The notes beneath the pieces are model-generated. The model made no database searches and had not been told where the DNA came from. It saw nothing but the letters and a program-made list of their open reading frames with translations. Shown here piece after piece: positions 8,817 through 17,172 of a DNA stretch of 64,000 nucleotides. Within the stretch, counting starts at the first letter, position 1, and each line of letters begins with the position of its first letter. The DNA lies in the NCBI GenBank assembly GCA_028290305.1, contig JAQGKC010000013.1:15903-79902 (forward strand). Direction: 5' to 3'. The position numbers were made by a program, and so were the translations under genes. Source of the DNA: Bradyrhizobium sp. (GTDB lineage Bacteria > Pseudomonadota > Alphaproteobacteria > Rhizobiales > Xanthobacteraceae).

Positions 8817-8897
8817 ATGTGCGTCTCCCCAGCAGCATTACTAGAAAAGCCGCTTCCTCAAGAAATCCGTTTACAACGGTTTTTCCGCCGCTTATAA
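8817..8897 (+). CDS. Possible 26-aa leader peptide upstream of SDR-GST operon
   Basis: A short open frame (MCVSPAALL start, FFRRL end) begins 4 nt after AAAGGAG and ends 40 bp before the SDR start. The ribosome site is better than that of many neighbouring genes. Its last third overlaps a short hairpin followed by five T residues. It could be a leader peptide in an attenuation-like arrangement or a chance frame. Nothing in the composition (no run of one amino acid) indicates which signal it would read. Confidence 0.35.
   Translation: MCVSPAALLEKPLPQEIRLQRFFRRL
8867..8884 (+). terminator. Short stem-loop with T-run inside the leader
   Basis: CCGTT-TAC-AACGG followed by TTTTT gives a 5-bp stem with a 3-nt loop and a U-tract. 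It is weak as a free terminator but lies in the 5' leader of the SDR-GST pair, so it could act as an attenuator. Confidence 0.3.
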
Positions 8898-8937
8898 ATT
8901 AAGGTACCAAATAAGAACTTATAGGGTGGGATACGCG

Positions 8938-9681
8938 ATGGTGGACAAGGTCGGCGTTGCGCTGCTGGTCGGCGCGGGTGATGCGATCGGCGCGGCCGTG
9001 GCGCGGCGGTTTGCCGAGGGCGGATACAAGGTCTGTATCGCCCGGCGCGATGCGGCAAAATCCCAGCGGCTGGTCGACGAGTTGAGGGCCGAAGGACGCG
9101 ATGTCCATGCATTCAGCGTCGATGCCCGGCAGGAATCCGAGGTGCAGGACCTGTTTGCCCGCGTCGAGGGAACCGTTGGACCCATAGAAGTTTGTCTCTT
9201 CAACGCGGGATCAAACGTCAACAAGCCACTTCTGGAAACCACCGAGAAGCTCTTCTTCAAGGCATGGGAATTGGCCTGCTATGCAGGATTTCTGGTCGGA
9301 CGCGAAGCCGCCCGTCACATGCTGAAACGCGGGCGCGGCACCATGCTGTTCACCGGCGCCACCGCCAGCATTCGGGGCAGCAAAGGGTTTGCCGCGTTTT
9401 CATCGGCGAAGTTCGGCCTGCGCGCCGTCGCCCAGGCGATGGCCCGCGAACTGGGGCCGAAAAATATTCACGTTGTTCATCTGTTGATCGACGCGGGCGT
9501 CGACAGCGAGGCGATCCATCAGCGCATGAAGGCGGCGTCGGGGGTCGATGCCAAGGACATTCCGCCCGATAGCCTGACCAAGACAAATTCGATCGCCGAC
9601 GCCTACTGGTTCGCGCATCATCAGGCCAAAGATGGCTGGACCCACGAACTGGATCTGCGGCCATCCGTGGAGAAGTGGTGA
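8938..9681 (+). CDS. SDR family protein, Phe-type (SDR_c10-like), paralogue
   Basis: A 247-aa SDR, closely similar to the one at 6324-7067 and equal in length when ATG 8938 is used. GGGTGGG lies upstream of this ATG; an in-frame GTG at 8926 is less likely. Cofactor turn VGAGDAIGA (residues 11-19), Ser144 in ATAS, Phe154 in place of Tyr and Lys158 (FSSAK). It is followed after 1 nt by the GST gene. It is divergent from the ligase operon and likely co-regulated with it through the intergenic palindrome. Confidence 0.88.
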   Translation: MVDKVGVALLVGAGDAIGAAVARRFAEGGYKVCIARRDAAKSQRLVDELRAEGRDVHAFSVDARQESEVQDLFARVEGTVGPIEVCLFNAGSNVNKPLLETTEKLFFKAWELACYAGFLVGREAARHMLKRGRGTMLFTGATASIRGSKGFAAFSSAKFGLRAVAQAMARELGPKNIHVVHLLIDAGVDSEAIHQRMKAASGVDAKDIPPDSLTKTNSIADAYWFAHHQAKDGWTHELDLRPSVEKW

Positions 9682-9682
9682 C

Positions 9683-10339
9683 ATGTCCGCCGCGCCCGGC
9701 CTGGTCCTGTGGGGGGTTGGAACGAGCCGCACGGTTCGTCCTCACTGGGCGATGAATGAACTCGGCCTCGCCTACGAGACGCGCGCCATCGGCCCGCGTA
9801 CGGGCGAGACGCAAACCGCGGAATACACCGCGCTCAATCCCCGCCAGAAAATCCCGCTGCTCCAGGATGGCGATTTCTGCATTGGCGAAAGTGCTGCGAT
9901 CGTCGCCTATCTGTCGCGAACCTATTCGACACCGGAACGGGCGCTGATTCCGGAAACGCAGCGCGGCTACGCTGCGTGGCTGGAGTGGTGCTTCTTCATC
10001 GTCGCCGAACTGGATTCCACCAGCCTTTACGTGATGCGCCGTCACAGGGCCGACGCGCTGGGACATATCTATGGCGTTGCGCCCGACGTTGTCGCGCAGG
10101 CCGGCGCATACTTCCGCCAGCAATTGCGTCATGTCGAGGTCGCGCTCTCGGACGGCCGCACCTATCTGATGGGCGACAAGTTCACCAGTGCGGACATCCT
10201 GCTGACGACGTGCCTGGACTGGGCCATCGCTTACGGCGTCGGCATCTGCGATAACGCGAACCCCTATCTCGATCGCGTCAGCGCCAGAGCAGCCTATCAG
10301 CGTGGCAAGGCAGCGAACGTTCCGCCGCCTGTCAAATAA
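9683..10339 (+). CDS. Glutathione S-transferase family protein
   Basis: A 218-aa two-domain GST. The N-terminal thioredoxin-like domain has the GTSRTVRPHW active-site region, cis-Pro in KIPLLQD and the glutathione-binding GESAAI segment near residue 70. A helical C-terminal domain follows. Its start is 1 nt after the SDR stop, with GGAGAAG upstream, so it is translationally coupled. In degradative clusters such GSTs perform isomerisation, ring opening or thioether removal. Which of these applies here is not visible. Confidence 0.88.
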   Translation: MSAAPGLVLWGVGTSRTVRPHWAMNELGLAYETRAIGPRTGETQTAEYTALNPRQKIPLLQDGDFCIGESAAIVAYLSRTYSTPERALIPETQRGYAAWLEWCFFIVAELDSTSLYVMRRHRADALGHIYGVAPDVVAQAGAYFRQQLRHVEVALSDGRTYLMGDKFTSADILLTTCLDWAIAYGVGICDNANPYLDRVSARAAYQRGKAANVPPPVK

Positions 10340-10366
10340 TTGCCTGTCGTGTTTGCCTATTAAGGC

Positions 10367-11566
10367 TTAGCCCGCGGCGCGAACCGCGCGTTCGCCGATC
10401 ATTTTGTCGATCGCGTCGTGGTCATAGCCCAACTCGCGCAACACATCGCGTGAGTGCTCGCCGACGCGGGGAGCCGGCCCACCGATCACAGCCTCATTGA
10501 CCTGGAACCGCGCCGCCGGCTTCGGCTGCCGCACCCGTCCGACCATCGGCTGATCGAACTCCGTGATGATGCCGCGCGCGACCACCTGCTCGTTGTGGAT
10601 GATCTCGCCGCGGCGCAGGATCGGCGCGCAGGGAACGTCGGCGGCATCGAGCCGCTCCAGCCATTCGGCGGTGGTATGCTGGCCGATATACTCCGCCATC
10701 TTGTTGATGCGTGCGGTGGCGTTGACCGAGCGCGCCGACGGTGTCGCGAAGCGCGGATCCTTGGCCAGTTCGGGATCGCCGGATGCCCTGCAGAAGCCCT
10801 GCCATTCGGAATCCGAAATGGTGCCGGCGGTGATGTAGCCGTCGCTGGTCTTGAACACGAGATCAGGCCGGTCGTTCGGATCGGCGCTGGTCGTCTCGGC
10901 TCCGACCACCGTGTACTGCATCATGCCTTCCGGCCACAGATACGAGATCATGGTATCGAGCATCGCCACTTGAATGTAGTCGCCCTGCCCGGTCTTTTCG
11001 CGGGCATAGAGCGCCGACGACACCGCCTGCGCGGTAAATATGGCGGTGGTCTTGTCGCAGACGATGGTGCGGATCATCTGCGGGCGGTTGGTCACCGGCT
11101 GCGACTGGATATCGGCGAAGCCGGACAGCCCCTGAATGATCGGATCGTAGACGCGCTTCTTCACATAGGGCCCGCTGTCGCCGACGCCGCTGATCGACAC
11201 ATAGATCAGGCGCGGATGGCGCTTGCGCAGTTCGTCAGGCCCGAGGCCGAGGCGCTCCATGGTGCCGGGCCGAAAATTCTGCACCAGCACGTCGGCCTGC
11301 GCTACCAGCTTGCCAAGAACCTCGCGACCGATGTCGCTCTTGATATCGATCGACAACGAACGCTTGCCGCGGTTTGACGAAATGAACAGCGCCGAGAACT
11401 CGCCGGCCTTGTCAATGGTGGCGCGGCTTCGGCGCGTGATATCGCCACCAATCGGCTCGATCTTGAGCACGTCGGCCCCCTGATCGGCGAGGAACATCGT
11501 CGCGAACGGTCCGGATACCACGCCGGTCAAATCCAGTACGCGGACGCCTTTGAGTGGCCCTGACAT
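10367..11566 (-). CDS. CaiB/BaiF family (type III) CoA transferase
   Basis: A 399-aa type III CoA transferase of normal length. The N terminus has GVRVLDLTGVVSGPFATM, and family signatures include VLVQNFRPGTMERLG and VYDPIIQGLSG. GGGGAAGC precedes the ATG. It transfers CoA between a CoA donor and a free acid, an alternative to the ligases for substrate activation or product recycling. It is co-directional with and 113 bp downstream of the DsbA-fold gene, so both likely use the palindromic promoter at 12391-12417. It is convergent with the GST gene. Confidence 0.92.
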   Translation of the reverse strand: MSGPLKGVRVLDLTGVVSGPFATMFLADQGADVLKIEPIGGDITRRSRATIDKAGEFSALFISSNRGKRSLSIDIKSDIGREVLGKLVAQADVLVQNFRPGTMERLGLGPDELRKRHPRLIYVSISGVGDSGPYVKKRVYDPIIQGLSGFADIQSQPVTNRPQMIRTIVCDKTTAIFTAQAVSSALYAREKTGQGDYIQVAMLDTMISYLWPEGMMQYTVVGAETTSADPNDRPDLVFKTSDGYITAGTISDSEWQGFCRASGDPELAKDPRFATPSARSVNATARINKMAEYIGQHTTAEWLERLDAADVPCAPILRRGEIIHNEQVVARGIITEFDQPMVGRVRQPKPAARFQVNEAVIGGPAPRVGEHSRDVLRELGYDHDAIDKMIGERAVRAAG

Positions 11567-11679
11567 GACGCTTCCCCTTGTTGACTTGTTGTCTTGCGGG
11601 CGGTCGGCTTGATTATCTTGCCGGGTCCGGCCGCCGGTCCCTGCCGCCGTAGTGATTTCCGCCCCGCCCGACCGATGTT

Positions 11680-12318
11680 TCAGGCGATCTTGGACCGGAC
11701 GGCGGCCGTCTGCTCGATGATCGATTCTTCTACATCACGTAGCTGGTCCTTGCCGAAGAACATTTCCTGACCGACGAAGAACGTCGGCGAGCCAAAGGCC
11801 CCCCGATTGACCGCATCGGTGGTGTCTTCGATCAGCTTTTTCTTGACGTCGTCCTGCTGCGCGCGGGCAATGAGCTTGTCGATGTCGATGCCGGATGAAA
11901 TGAAGGCTTTGCGGAAGATTTCGAGATCATCCATCTTCTTCGGCTCGACCCACATGTGATGATAGGCGGCGCGGAAATACGGGTCGAACACATTCTCGAA
12001 CCGGGCCGCGACGGCGCCACGCATCAGCATCAGCGTGTTGACCGGAAAGAACGGATTTGACGTGAATTTCGTGATGTTATGGCGGCGAATAAAGCGCTCC
12101 GTTTCCAGCGCCTGATATTCGGGCTTGTTCTTGATGCCGCGGAGCGACTCGAACGGCGACATATTGTTGGTCGCCTTGTAGATTCCGCCCAGCAGGACCG
12201 GAACATATTCGAATTTCACGCCGGTGCGCTTTTCGATACCCGGTAAAGCGATTTCTGCCAGATACGCGTTCGGGCTGCCGAAATCGAATTGAAATTCGAC
12301 CTTCAAGTGACTAACCAC
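11680..12318 (-). CDS. DsbA-fold 2-hydroxychromene-2-carboxylate isomerase-like protein
   Basis: A 212-aa kappa-class GST/DsbA-fold protein. QFDFGSPNAYLA at the N terminus carries the Ser of HCCA isomerases in place of a redox CxxC. FGSPTFFVGQEMFFGKDQL near the C terminus is the family's cis-Pro region. GTG at 12318 follows a strong GAGGAGGAG site, and the longer open frame upstream lacks homology. It probably catalyses a glutathione-dependent isomerisation in the pathway of the neighbouring CoA enzymes, possibly together with the GST. Confidence 0.88.
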   Translation of the reverse strand: MVSHLKVEFQFDFGSPNAYLAEIALPGIEKRTGVKFEYVPVLLGGIYKATNNMSPFESLRGIKNKPEYQALETERFIRRHNITKFTSNPFFPVNTLMLMRGAVAARFENVFDPYFRAAYHHMWVEPKKMDDLEIFRKAFISSGIDIDKLIARAQQDDVKKKLIEDTTDAVNRGAFGSPTFFVGQEMFFGKDQLRDVEESIIEQTAAVRSKIA

Positions 12319-12390
12319 CGGGCTCCTCCTCGGGCATACAATTTTTGGCCATTGTACCGGTTGTGCAGCAGGGCTTACCGGCTTTTGAGT

Positions 12391-12417
12391 AGTATAGTTC
12401 CGAAATAGAACTGTCAA
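12391..12417 (-). promoter_or_regulatory. Leftward promoter with palindromic operator AGTTC-N7-GAACT (site 2)
   Basis: On the minus strand TTGACA (12417-12412) and TATACT (12396-12391) are 15 bp apart, with AGTTC-N7-GAACT at 12396-12412 between and overlapping them. It drives the isomerase-CoA transferase genes and lies 140 bp upstream of the divergent HxlR gene, so it may also give autoregulation. Confidence 0.7.
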
Positions 12418-12552
12418 GCCGATGCGGGGTTTGCCGCTTTTTTGGGAACCCGATGCGCAAATTATATGATTGTTTCATTATCAGTGCCTATTTAGAATGG
12501 TTGGATACGGAACGATTCCTGCGGAAGCTGTCGGTCAGACTGGAGTGACGCC

Positions 12553-13044
12553 ATGAAATGGGATGCGCTGGAAGAGGAGCCATGTTCGGTGGCCCGCACG
12601 GTAGCCGTGATCGGCGACCGCTGGAGCCTGCTGATCCTGCGGGAATGCTTTCTGCGCACCCGGCGGTTTGAAGCGTTTCAATCGACCCTCGGCATCACCC
12701 GGCATTTGCTTGCCGAACGGTTGAAGAAGATGGTCCGACTCGGCGTGCTGCGCCGGGTGCCGTATCAGGATTCGCCAAAGCGGTACGAGTACATCCTGAC
12801 CCAGAAGGGTCTCGACCTGTATCCGGTGATGATGTCGATCGTCCACTGGGGCGACAAGCACATGGTCGATGAGCGCGGCCGGCCCCTGCTTCATGAACAC
12901 CAGAACTGCGGCAAACTGTTCGACCCGGTCCTGGTGTGCTCCGAATGCGGCGAGCCACTCTCGGCCAAGCAAGTCCATGTGCATCCCGGCCCAGGAGCGC
13001 GAAAGGTTCCGGCCGCGTCCGTGAAGGCTGAAAAAGCCAGGTAA
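12553..13044 (+). CDS. HxlR family winged-helix transcriptional regulator
   Basis: A 163-aa HxlR-type regulator. The CSVARTVAVIGDRWSLLILRECFLRTRRFEAF start region and the helix-turn-helix ITRHLLAERLKKMVRLGVL are diagnostic. The C-terminal extension has a CSECGEPL segment (residues 131-138) and a Cys at about 119, which could bind metal or sense redox state. GGAG is spaced 7 nt from the ATG. It sits in the middle of the acyl-CoA cluster, divergent from a promoter bearing the shared palindrome. It is therefore proposed as the regulator of sites 1-3. The ligand may be a CoA thioester or aromatic acid; unknown. Confidence 0.92.
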   Translation: MKWDALEEEPCSVARTVAVIGDRWSLLILRECFLRTRRFEAFQSTLGITRHLLAERLKKMVRLGVLRRVPYQDSPKRYEYILTQKGLDLYPVMMSIVHWGDKHMVDERGRPLLHEHQNCGKLFDPVLVCSECGEPLSAKQVHVHPGPGARKVPAASVKAEKAR

Positions 13045-13079
13045 GCGCCGTCAGACTGGCTTTCATCAGGCAGTTTTCA

Positions 13080-14708
13080 TCACGCAGTCAGCCGTGACGC
13101 ATAGTGCCCGACGAAGCGGCGGCGCAATTCCATTTTTTGCACCTTGCCTGTTGCACCGTAAGTCAACGCTTCGACGAAAACGATATCGTCCGGCATCCAC
13201 CATTTGGCGATCTTGCCTTCGAGAAAGGCAACGATCGATTTCGCCGTTGCCGCGTTCGATGCTGCGGGAACGACGACAAGCAGGGGCCGCTCTTCCCATT
13301 GCGGGTGCGGAATGCCGATCACTGCGGCCTCGGCAACACCCGGACAGCCCATCGCCAGATTCTCGACGTCGATCGAACTGATCCACTCGCCACCCGACTT
13401 GATGACGTCCTTGGCACGATCCGTAAGCTGGATGTAGTTGTCGCCGTCGAGCGTGGCGAGATCGCCGGTATTGAACCATCCATCCTCCAGCAGCGGCTTC
13501 TCATCGCGGTAGTAACCGCTGATGACCCAGGGGCCGCGCACCATGAATCTGCCGCTCGACTTGCCATCACGCGGCAGTTCGTTGCCCTCTTCATCGGCGA
13601 CTTTTACGTCGACACCGTAGATCGGCTGGCCTTGGGTGATCTTGCGGCGCAATTGATGCTGCGGCGAAAGCTCTGCAGTGTTTCGCGACGGCTGCGGCGA
13701 CGTTCCGCAGGGGCTGGTTTCGGTCATGCCCCAAACGTGCTTCACCGAGACGCCGAGGCGTTCGAAACCTTCGATCATGCTTGGCGCCGGCGCCGATCCG
13801 GCGATGACGATCCGCTTGAGCGCGCCGGCGCCTTGCCCCCGCGTTTCGAAATGCTGCAGCAGCTTTGAATACAGCGTCGGGACACCGGCCGCGACGGTCA
13901 CGGCTTCCGCCTCGATAAGCTCGGCAATGCTCGCGGCATCCATCTTCGGCCCCGGCAGCACCAGCTTTGCGCCGACCATCGGAGCGGCATGGGTAAAACC
14001 CCAGGCGCCGTTGGCGTGAAACATCGGGGTCATCGGCAGCACCGTATCCAGCGCGGTGAAGCCAAGGGAATAAGCGCCGCTGATGGACAGGCAATGCAGC
14101 ATGTCCGAACGGTGCGAATAGAGCACCCCTTTCGGATTGCCAGTCGTGCCCGACGTATAGAACAGCGAAGAAGCCGACAACTCGTCAAACACCGGCCACT
14201 CAAAATTCTCGTCGCCGCTATCCAGAAAATCCTCATAGCATTGAATATTCGGGATGCTCGTTGCCGGCATCGCCGCCCTGTCGACCATCAGGACAAAGAG
14301 CCCGATGGTGGCAAGTTCCGGCGCGAGTTTCTCGACGATAGGCAAAAAGGAACTCTCGAAGAACAGCACTTTGTCTTCGGCATGATTGGCAATGTAGGAG
14401 ATCTGTCCTGGAATCAATCGCGGATTGATCGCGTGCCAGACTGCTCCCAGGCCGGGGACACCGTGTTCGAGCTCGAAATGCCGGTAACTGTTCCAGGCGA
14501 GCGTCGCAACCCGGTCGCCTTGCTCGATACCCCGGCGCCGTAGCGCATCGGCCAGCTTGCGTGCGCGGCGCGCGGCGTCCCGATAGGTATATCGGTGGAT
14601 CGGACCTTCGACGGTGCGCGATACAATCTCGGTATCGCCGTGAAACCGGTCGGCATATTGCAGCAGCGACGACAGCAACAGCGGCTGATTTTGCATCAAA
14701 CCTTTCAC
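13080..14708 (-). CDS. AMP-forming long-chain/medium-chain acyl-CoA ligase
   Basis: A 542-aa ANL ligase. The P-loop is [20 protein letters not shown], followed by the GMTETSP adenine motif and [14 protein letters not shown] hinge. The A10 lysine is in [18 protein letters not shown] at 14708 is chosen because GGAGGA lies 5 nt upstream and gives the MxGLMQ beginning common in this ligase group. It is the second ligase of the cluster and is encoded 83 bp downstream of an orphan binding protein, so uptake and activation may be coupled. It is convergent with the HxlR gene. Confidence 0.92.
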   Translation of the reverse strand: MKGLMQNQPLLLSSLLQYADRFHGDTEIVSRTVEGPIHRYTYRDAARRARKLADALRRRGIEQGDRVATLAWNSYRHFELEHGVPGLGAVWHAINPRLIPGQISYIANHAEDKVLFFESSFLPIVEKLAPELATIGLFVLMVDRAAMPATSIPNIQCYEDFLDSGDENFEWPVFDELSASSLFYTSGTTGNPKGVLYSHRSDMLHCLSISGAYSLGFTALDTVLPMTPMFHANGAWGFTHAAPMVGAKLVLPGPKMDAASIAELIEAEAVTVAAGVPTLYSKLLQHFETRGQGAGALKRIVIAGSAPAPSMIEGFERLGVSVKHVWGMTETSPCGTSPQPSRNTAELSPQHQLRRKITQGQPIYGVDVKVADEEGNELPRDGKSSGRFMVRGPWVISGYYRDEKPLLEDGWFNTGDLATLDGDNYIQLTDRAKDVIKSGGEWISSIDVENLAMGCPGVAEAAVIGIPHPQWEERPLLVVVPAASNAATAKSIVAFLEGKIAKWWMPDDIVFVEALTYGATGKVQKMELRRRFVGHYASRLTA

Positions 14709-14791
14709 GGATATCCTCCAATCAATTCGCCGATGCCGCTCGGATCCGTCGGCGTGCGACCAGCGTTCTTTAGCTGCGCAAACGACACCGG

Positions 14792-15991
14792 CTATTCGGA
14801 TTTCACGTCGAGTACTTCGCCGAACTGCTCCCAGTTCGTGCCGCTCCAGCGTTGCAGTTGCAGTTGCGTCCAGATCATGTTGCTGGTCGCGCTGGTATTG
14901 ATCGAGATGCCCGGCATCGCGGTCGGAAGCACGAAATCCCTCAGGTTCTTGGCCTGCTTGACGATATTCTGACGGGACAGATCGTCGCCGCATTGCCTCA
15001 GGATTTGCTCGAGGATCATGCCTTGCTGATAGCCGGTCAGATAGTTCGTATCCCCGATATCCGACCCCGGCAGATACTTCGCGAAGAAGGCCCGAAAGTC
15101 CTTCATGCCCACATCGTCATTCCATTTCGAATCGGTCGGATCCTTGATGAAGGTTCCCACGATCACCCCAACGGCGTTGTCGAAGCCGGCCGGCTTGAGG
15201 GTTGCAGATACCGAACTCGATGGAAAATTGACAATCAGTGTGGGCTTCCACCCGATCTCCGCCACCTTGCGAATGGCCTGAGCCGCGAACTTCGGCGTTC
15301 CAGCGACCAAGAGCGCTTCCGCGCCGGAGCTTTTCAGACTTACGACCTGCGAGTCCACGGTCGGATCGGTAATTTCATAGGCCGCCGTGACCACCCTCTT
15401 GTCGAAATCGTTCTTGAGGAAGGTCTTGAAGGCATTGACGTAGTCTCTGCCGAGATCGTCGTTCTGATAAAGAATGGCGTATTTCGCATTCGGCAGCGCC
15501 TTGCTCAGATACTTCGCGTAGATTTTTCCTTCGGTGTCGAAGCTGACCAGCCCTGTCGTGGTCAGCGGAAAATCCGCAACGTTGGTGAACTTGTTCGAGC
15601 CGCTGACAAGGGCGATGGTCGGAACGCCTTTCAGGGCCAGGTACTTCGCCGATGCAGTATTTCCCGGCGTGCCCAGTTGACTGAAAATGAACGCAACCTC
15701 GTCGCTCTCGACAAGCTTGCGGACATGCTCCACCGCTTTCGGCGGGCTATAGGCATCGTCCATCGCGATATAATTGATCTTGCGGCCGTTGATGCCGCCG
15801 CGGTCATTGATGGATTGAACGTAGGCAAGGACTCCCTTGCCGACGAGGCCGATCGATGACGCCGGGCCACTGAAGGGGAACACGCCACCGATCTTGATTT
15901 CGGTCGCCGTAATACCCGGCGCCTCCGCCGCAAACACCGGCGCGGACAGTGCGAGCAGCAGCGCGGATGCAAGCTTGAATTTCCCGAACAT
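14792..15991 (-). CDS. Orphan periplasmic substrate-binding protein (Liv-type, Peripla_BP_6)
   Basis: A 399-aa type I periplasmic binding protein. It has a signal peptide ending at FAAEA (about residue 23) and the start of the mature domain at ITATEIKIGGVFPFSGPASS. GGGGAGGAAATC precedes the ATG. No permease or ATPase gene lies beside it. Such orphan proteins commonly accompany acyl-CoA pathways in Bradyrhizobium-like genomes and may use transporter subunits encoded elsewhere. It is controlled by the palindrome-bearing promoter 110 bp upstream and followed by a CoA ligase gene. Confidence 0.9.
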   Translation of the reverse strand: MFGKFKLASALLLALSAPVFAAEAPGITATEIKIGGVFPFSGPASSIGLVGKGVLAYVQSINDRGGINGRKINYIAMDDAYSPPKAVEHVRKLVESDEVAFIFSQLGTPGNTASAKYLALKGVPTIALVSGSNKFTNVADFPLTTTGLVSFDTEGKIYAKYLSKALPNAKYAILYQNDDLGRDYVNAFKTFLKNDFDKRVVTAAYEITDPTVDSQVVSLKSSGAEALLVAGTPKFAAQAIRKVAEIGWKPTLIVNFPSSSVSATLKPAGFDNAVGVIVGTFIKDPTDSKWNDDVGMKDFRAFFAKYLPGSDIGDTNYLTGYQQGMILEQILRQCGDDLSRQNIVKQAKNLRDFVLPTAMPGISINTSATSNMIWTQLQLQRWSGTNWEQFGEVLDVKSE

Positions 15992-16106
15992 GATTTCCTC
16001 CCCTTTGTGGAACGCAGGCGCGCCGGCCGGAATACCTCTCCGGCACGAAGTTCCTTGCTCCGGCATGTCGCGGCCGTTACGACCGGCCCGTCTTTTGTGT
16101 TCGCAA

Positions 16107-16134
16107 ACTACAGTTCTTTTTTGGAACTAGTCAA
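16107..16134 (-). promoter_or_regulatory. Leftward promoter with palindromic operator AGTTC-N7-GAACT (site 3)
   Basis: On the minus strand TTGACT (16134-16129) and TGTAGT (16112-16107) are 16 bp apart, and AGTTC-N7-GAACT fills 16112-16128. Box sequence, spacing and palindrome match site 1 closely, including an A/T-rich centre. It drives the orphan binding protein and second ligase. Confidence 0.7.
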
Positions 16135-16352
16135 GCGATTCCAGAAATGGCCGGCTGTGCCACCGCGGTTCGGCCCAGGCATCCAGCTTGAGGCCCGGAC
16201 TTTTGCGGCTGCGATTTCAAGAGGATAATTGGTACATTTTGCCGTGATTTAGTGCTTTCACGCAAAATGATGGCAGCGGCTCTCGTGTTCATCCGAGGCA
16301 AGCGGCTGCCACGGCAGACGGGCCACTTCCACTCCAATCACGCGACATCAAA

Positions 16353-16369
16353 CATTCTATTATAGAACT
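16353..16369. promoter_or_regulatory. Degraded copy of the AGTTC-N7-GAACT palindrome
   Basis: The right arm GAACT is exact and the left arm is CATTC, with the same 7-nt spacing. No TTGAC box adjoins it. It lies 225 bp from site 3 and could be an auxiliary operator or chance. Confidence 0.3.
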
Positions 16370-16646
16370 AACGTTGATTGGGCGCGACTAAGCGCAGATG
16401 TGTCACGCCTGAATGCGCGTTACAGCCACTGGGAAAATTACCGGTGAGCACGGGCCGTTAAAGCTACCCGCCATTTCGATCCGATCGATCTCGGCTTTAT
16501 CGCTTAAACAAAACGGAATCAGCGGTAAGCCGCGAATCCAATCGCAAGTCCGAATTTGAAATAAAGATTCTAAACTAGATTTTAATTGAGCAAATCATTC
16601 TCGATCATCAACCTACAGCGACAAGTTCATTTCAGGCAGGACGTGG

Positions 16647-17165
16647 ATGATGAAGTTGTTCTCGCGCGCAGCAGCTTATAAACGTGCCATTTCTCTCGCC
16701 ATCACCATGACGCTCTCTGTCAGCTCCCTGGCGCTGGCACAAGGTCCCACCATGGGCCCCCATGGCGGCGACGCGCCAATGCAAATGGCGATGGAGCATT
16801 CAGATCATTCCAGCGAAGCGCCGTTCTTGTCCGAGAATGATGCGGCCATGGCGAAAATGATGGCGGACATGGAGGTCGCCCCGACCGGCGATATTGATCG
16901 GGATTTCGTCGCGATGATGGTGCCGCATCATCAAGGCGCAATCGACATGGCGAAAGCCGTGCTTCGATATGGCAAGAACGAGCAGGTCCGCCGCCTGGCC
17001 CAGGAAATCATCGTTACCCAGCAGCAGGAAATCGCTGCGATGCGCCTCGCGGTCGATGAGCCGCTGCCGCCCTCCGCAGCGTCGCCGACGCAGCTTCCAC
17101 CGGCGGCGACTCCAGACCAGCCGCCCGCGCGTTCGACGTCGCATGATTCCATGAAAATGAAATAG
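16647..17165 (+). CDS. DUF305 family secreted protein, Met/His-rich
   Basis: A 172-aa exported protein. A signal peptide of about 30 residues ends near SLALA, followed by a Met/His-rich segment (MGPHGGDAPMQMAMEHSDHSS). The DUF305 core carries MMVPHHQGAIDMAKAVL. A Pro-rich tail ends in SHDSMKMK. Tandem Met and His residues suggest copper handling in the periplasm, which fits the CopC/CopD genes 1.5 kb downstream. It starts a rightward operon and is 7 bp from the YVTN gene. Confidence 0.85.
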   Translation: MMKLFSRAAAYKRAISLAITMTLSVSSLALAQGPTMGPHGGDAPMQMAMEHSDHSSEAPFLSENDAAMAKMMADMEVAPTGDIDRDFVAMMVPHHQGAIDMAKAVLRYGKNEQVRRLAQEIIVTQQQEIAAMRLAVDEPLPPSAASPTQLPPAATPDQPPARSTSHDSMKMK

Positions 17166-17172
17166 GAGATTT

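Larger units (their letters stand above)
15992..16646. other. Gene-free 655-bp intergenic region
   Basis: No credible gene is seen between the binding-protein start and the DUF305 start. It holds the palindromic promoter for the leftward operon (16107-16134), a degraded copy of the palindrome (16353-16369) and an AT-rich stretch at 16555-16605 that could contain the DUF305 promoter. A 68-codon minus-strand frame at 16131-16337 overlaps the operator and looks accidental. Confidence 0.6.

Noticed and set aside
16131..16337. 68-codon minus-strand frame in the long intergenic region
   Set aside because: Abuts promoter/operator site 3, lacks a ribosome site and has no coding-like composition.
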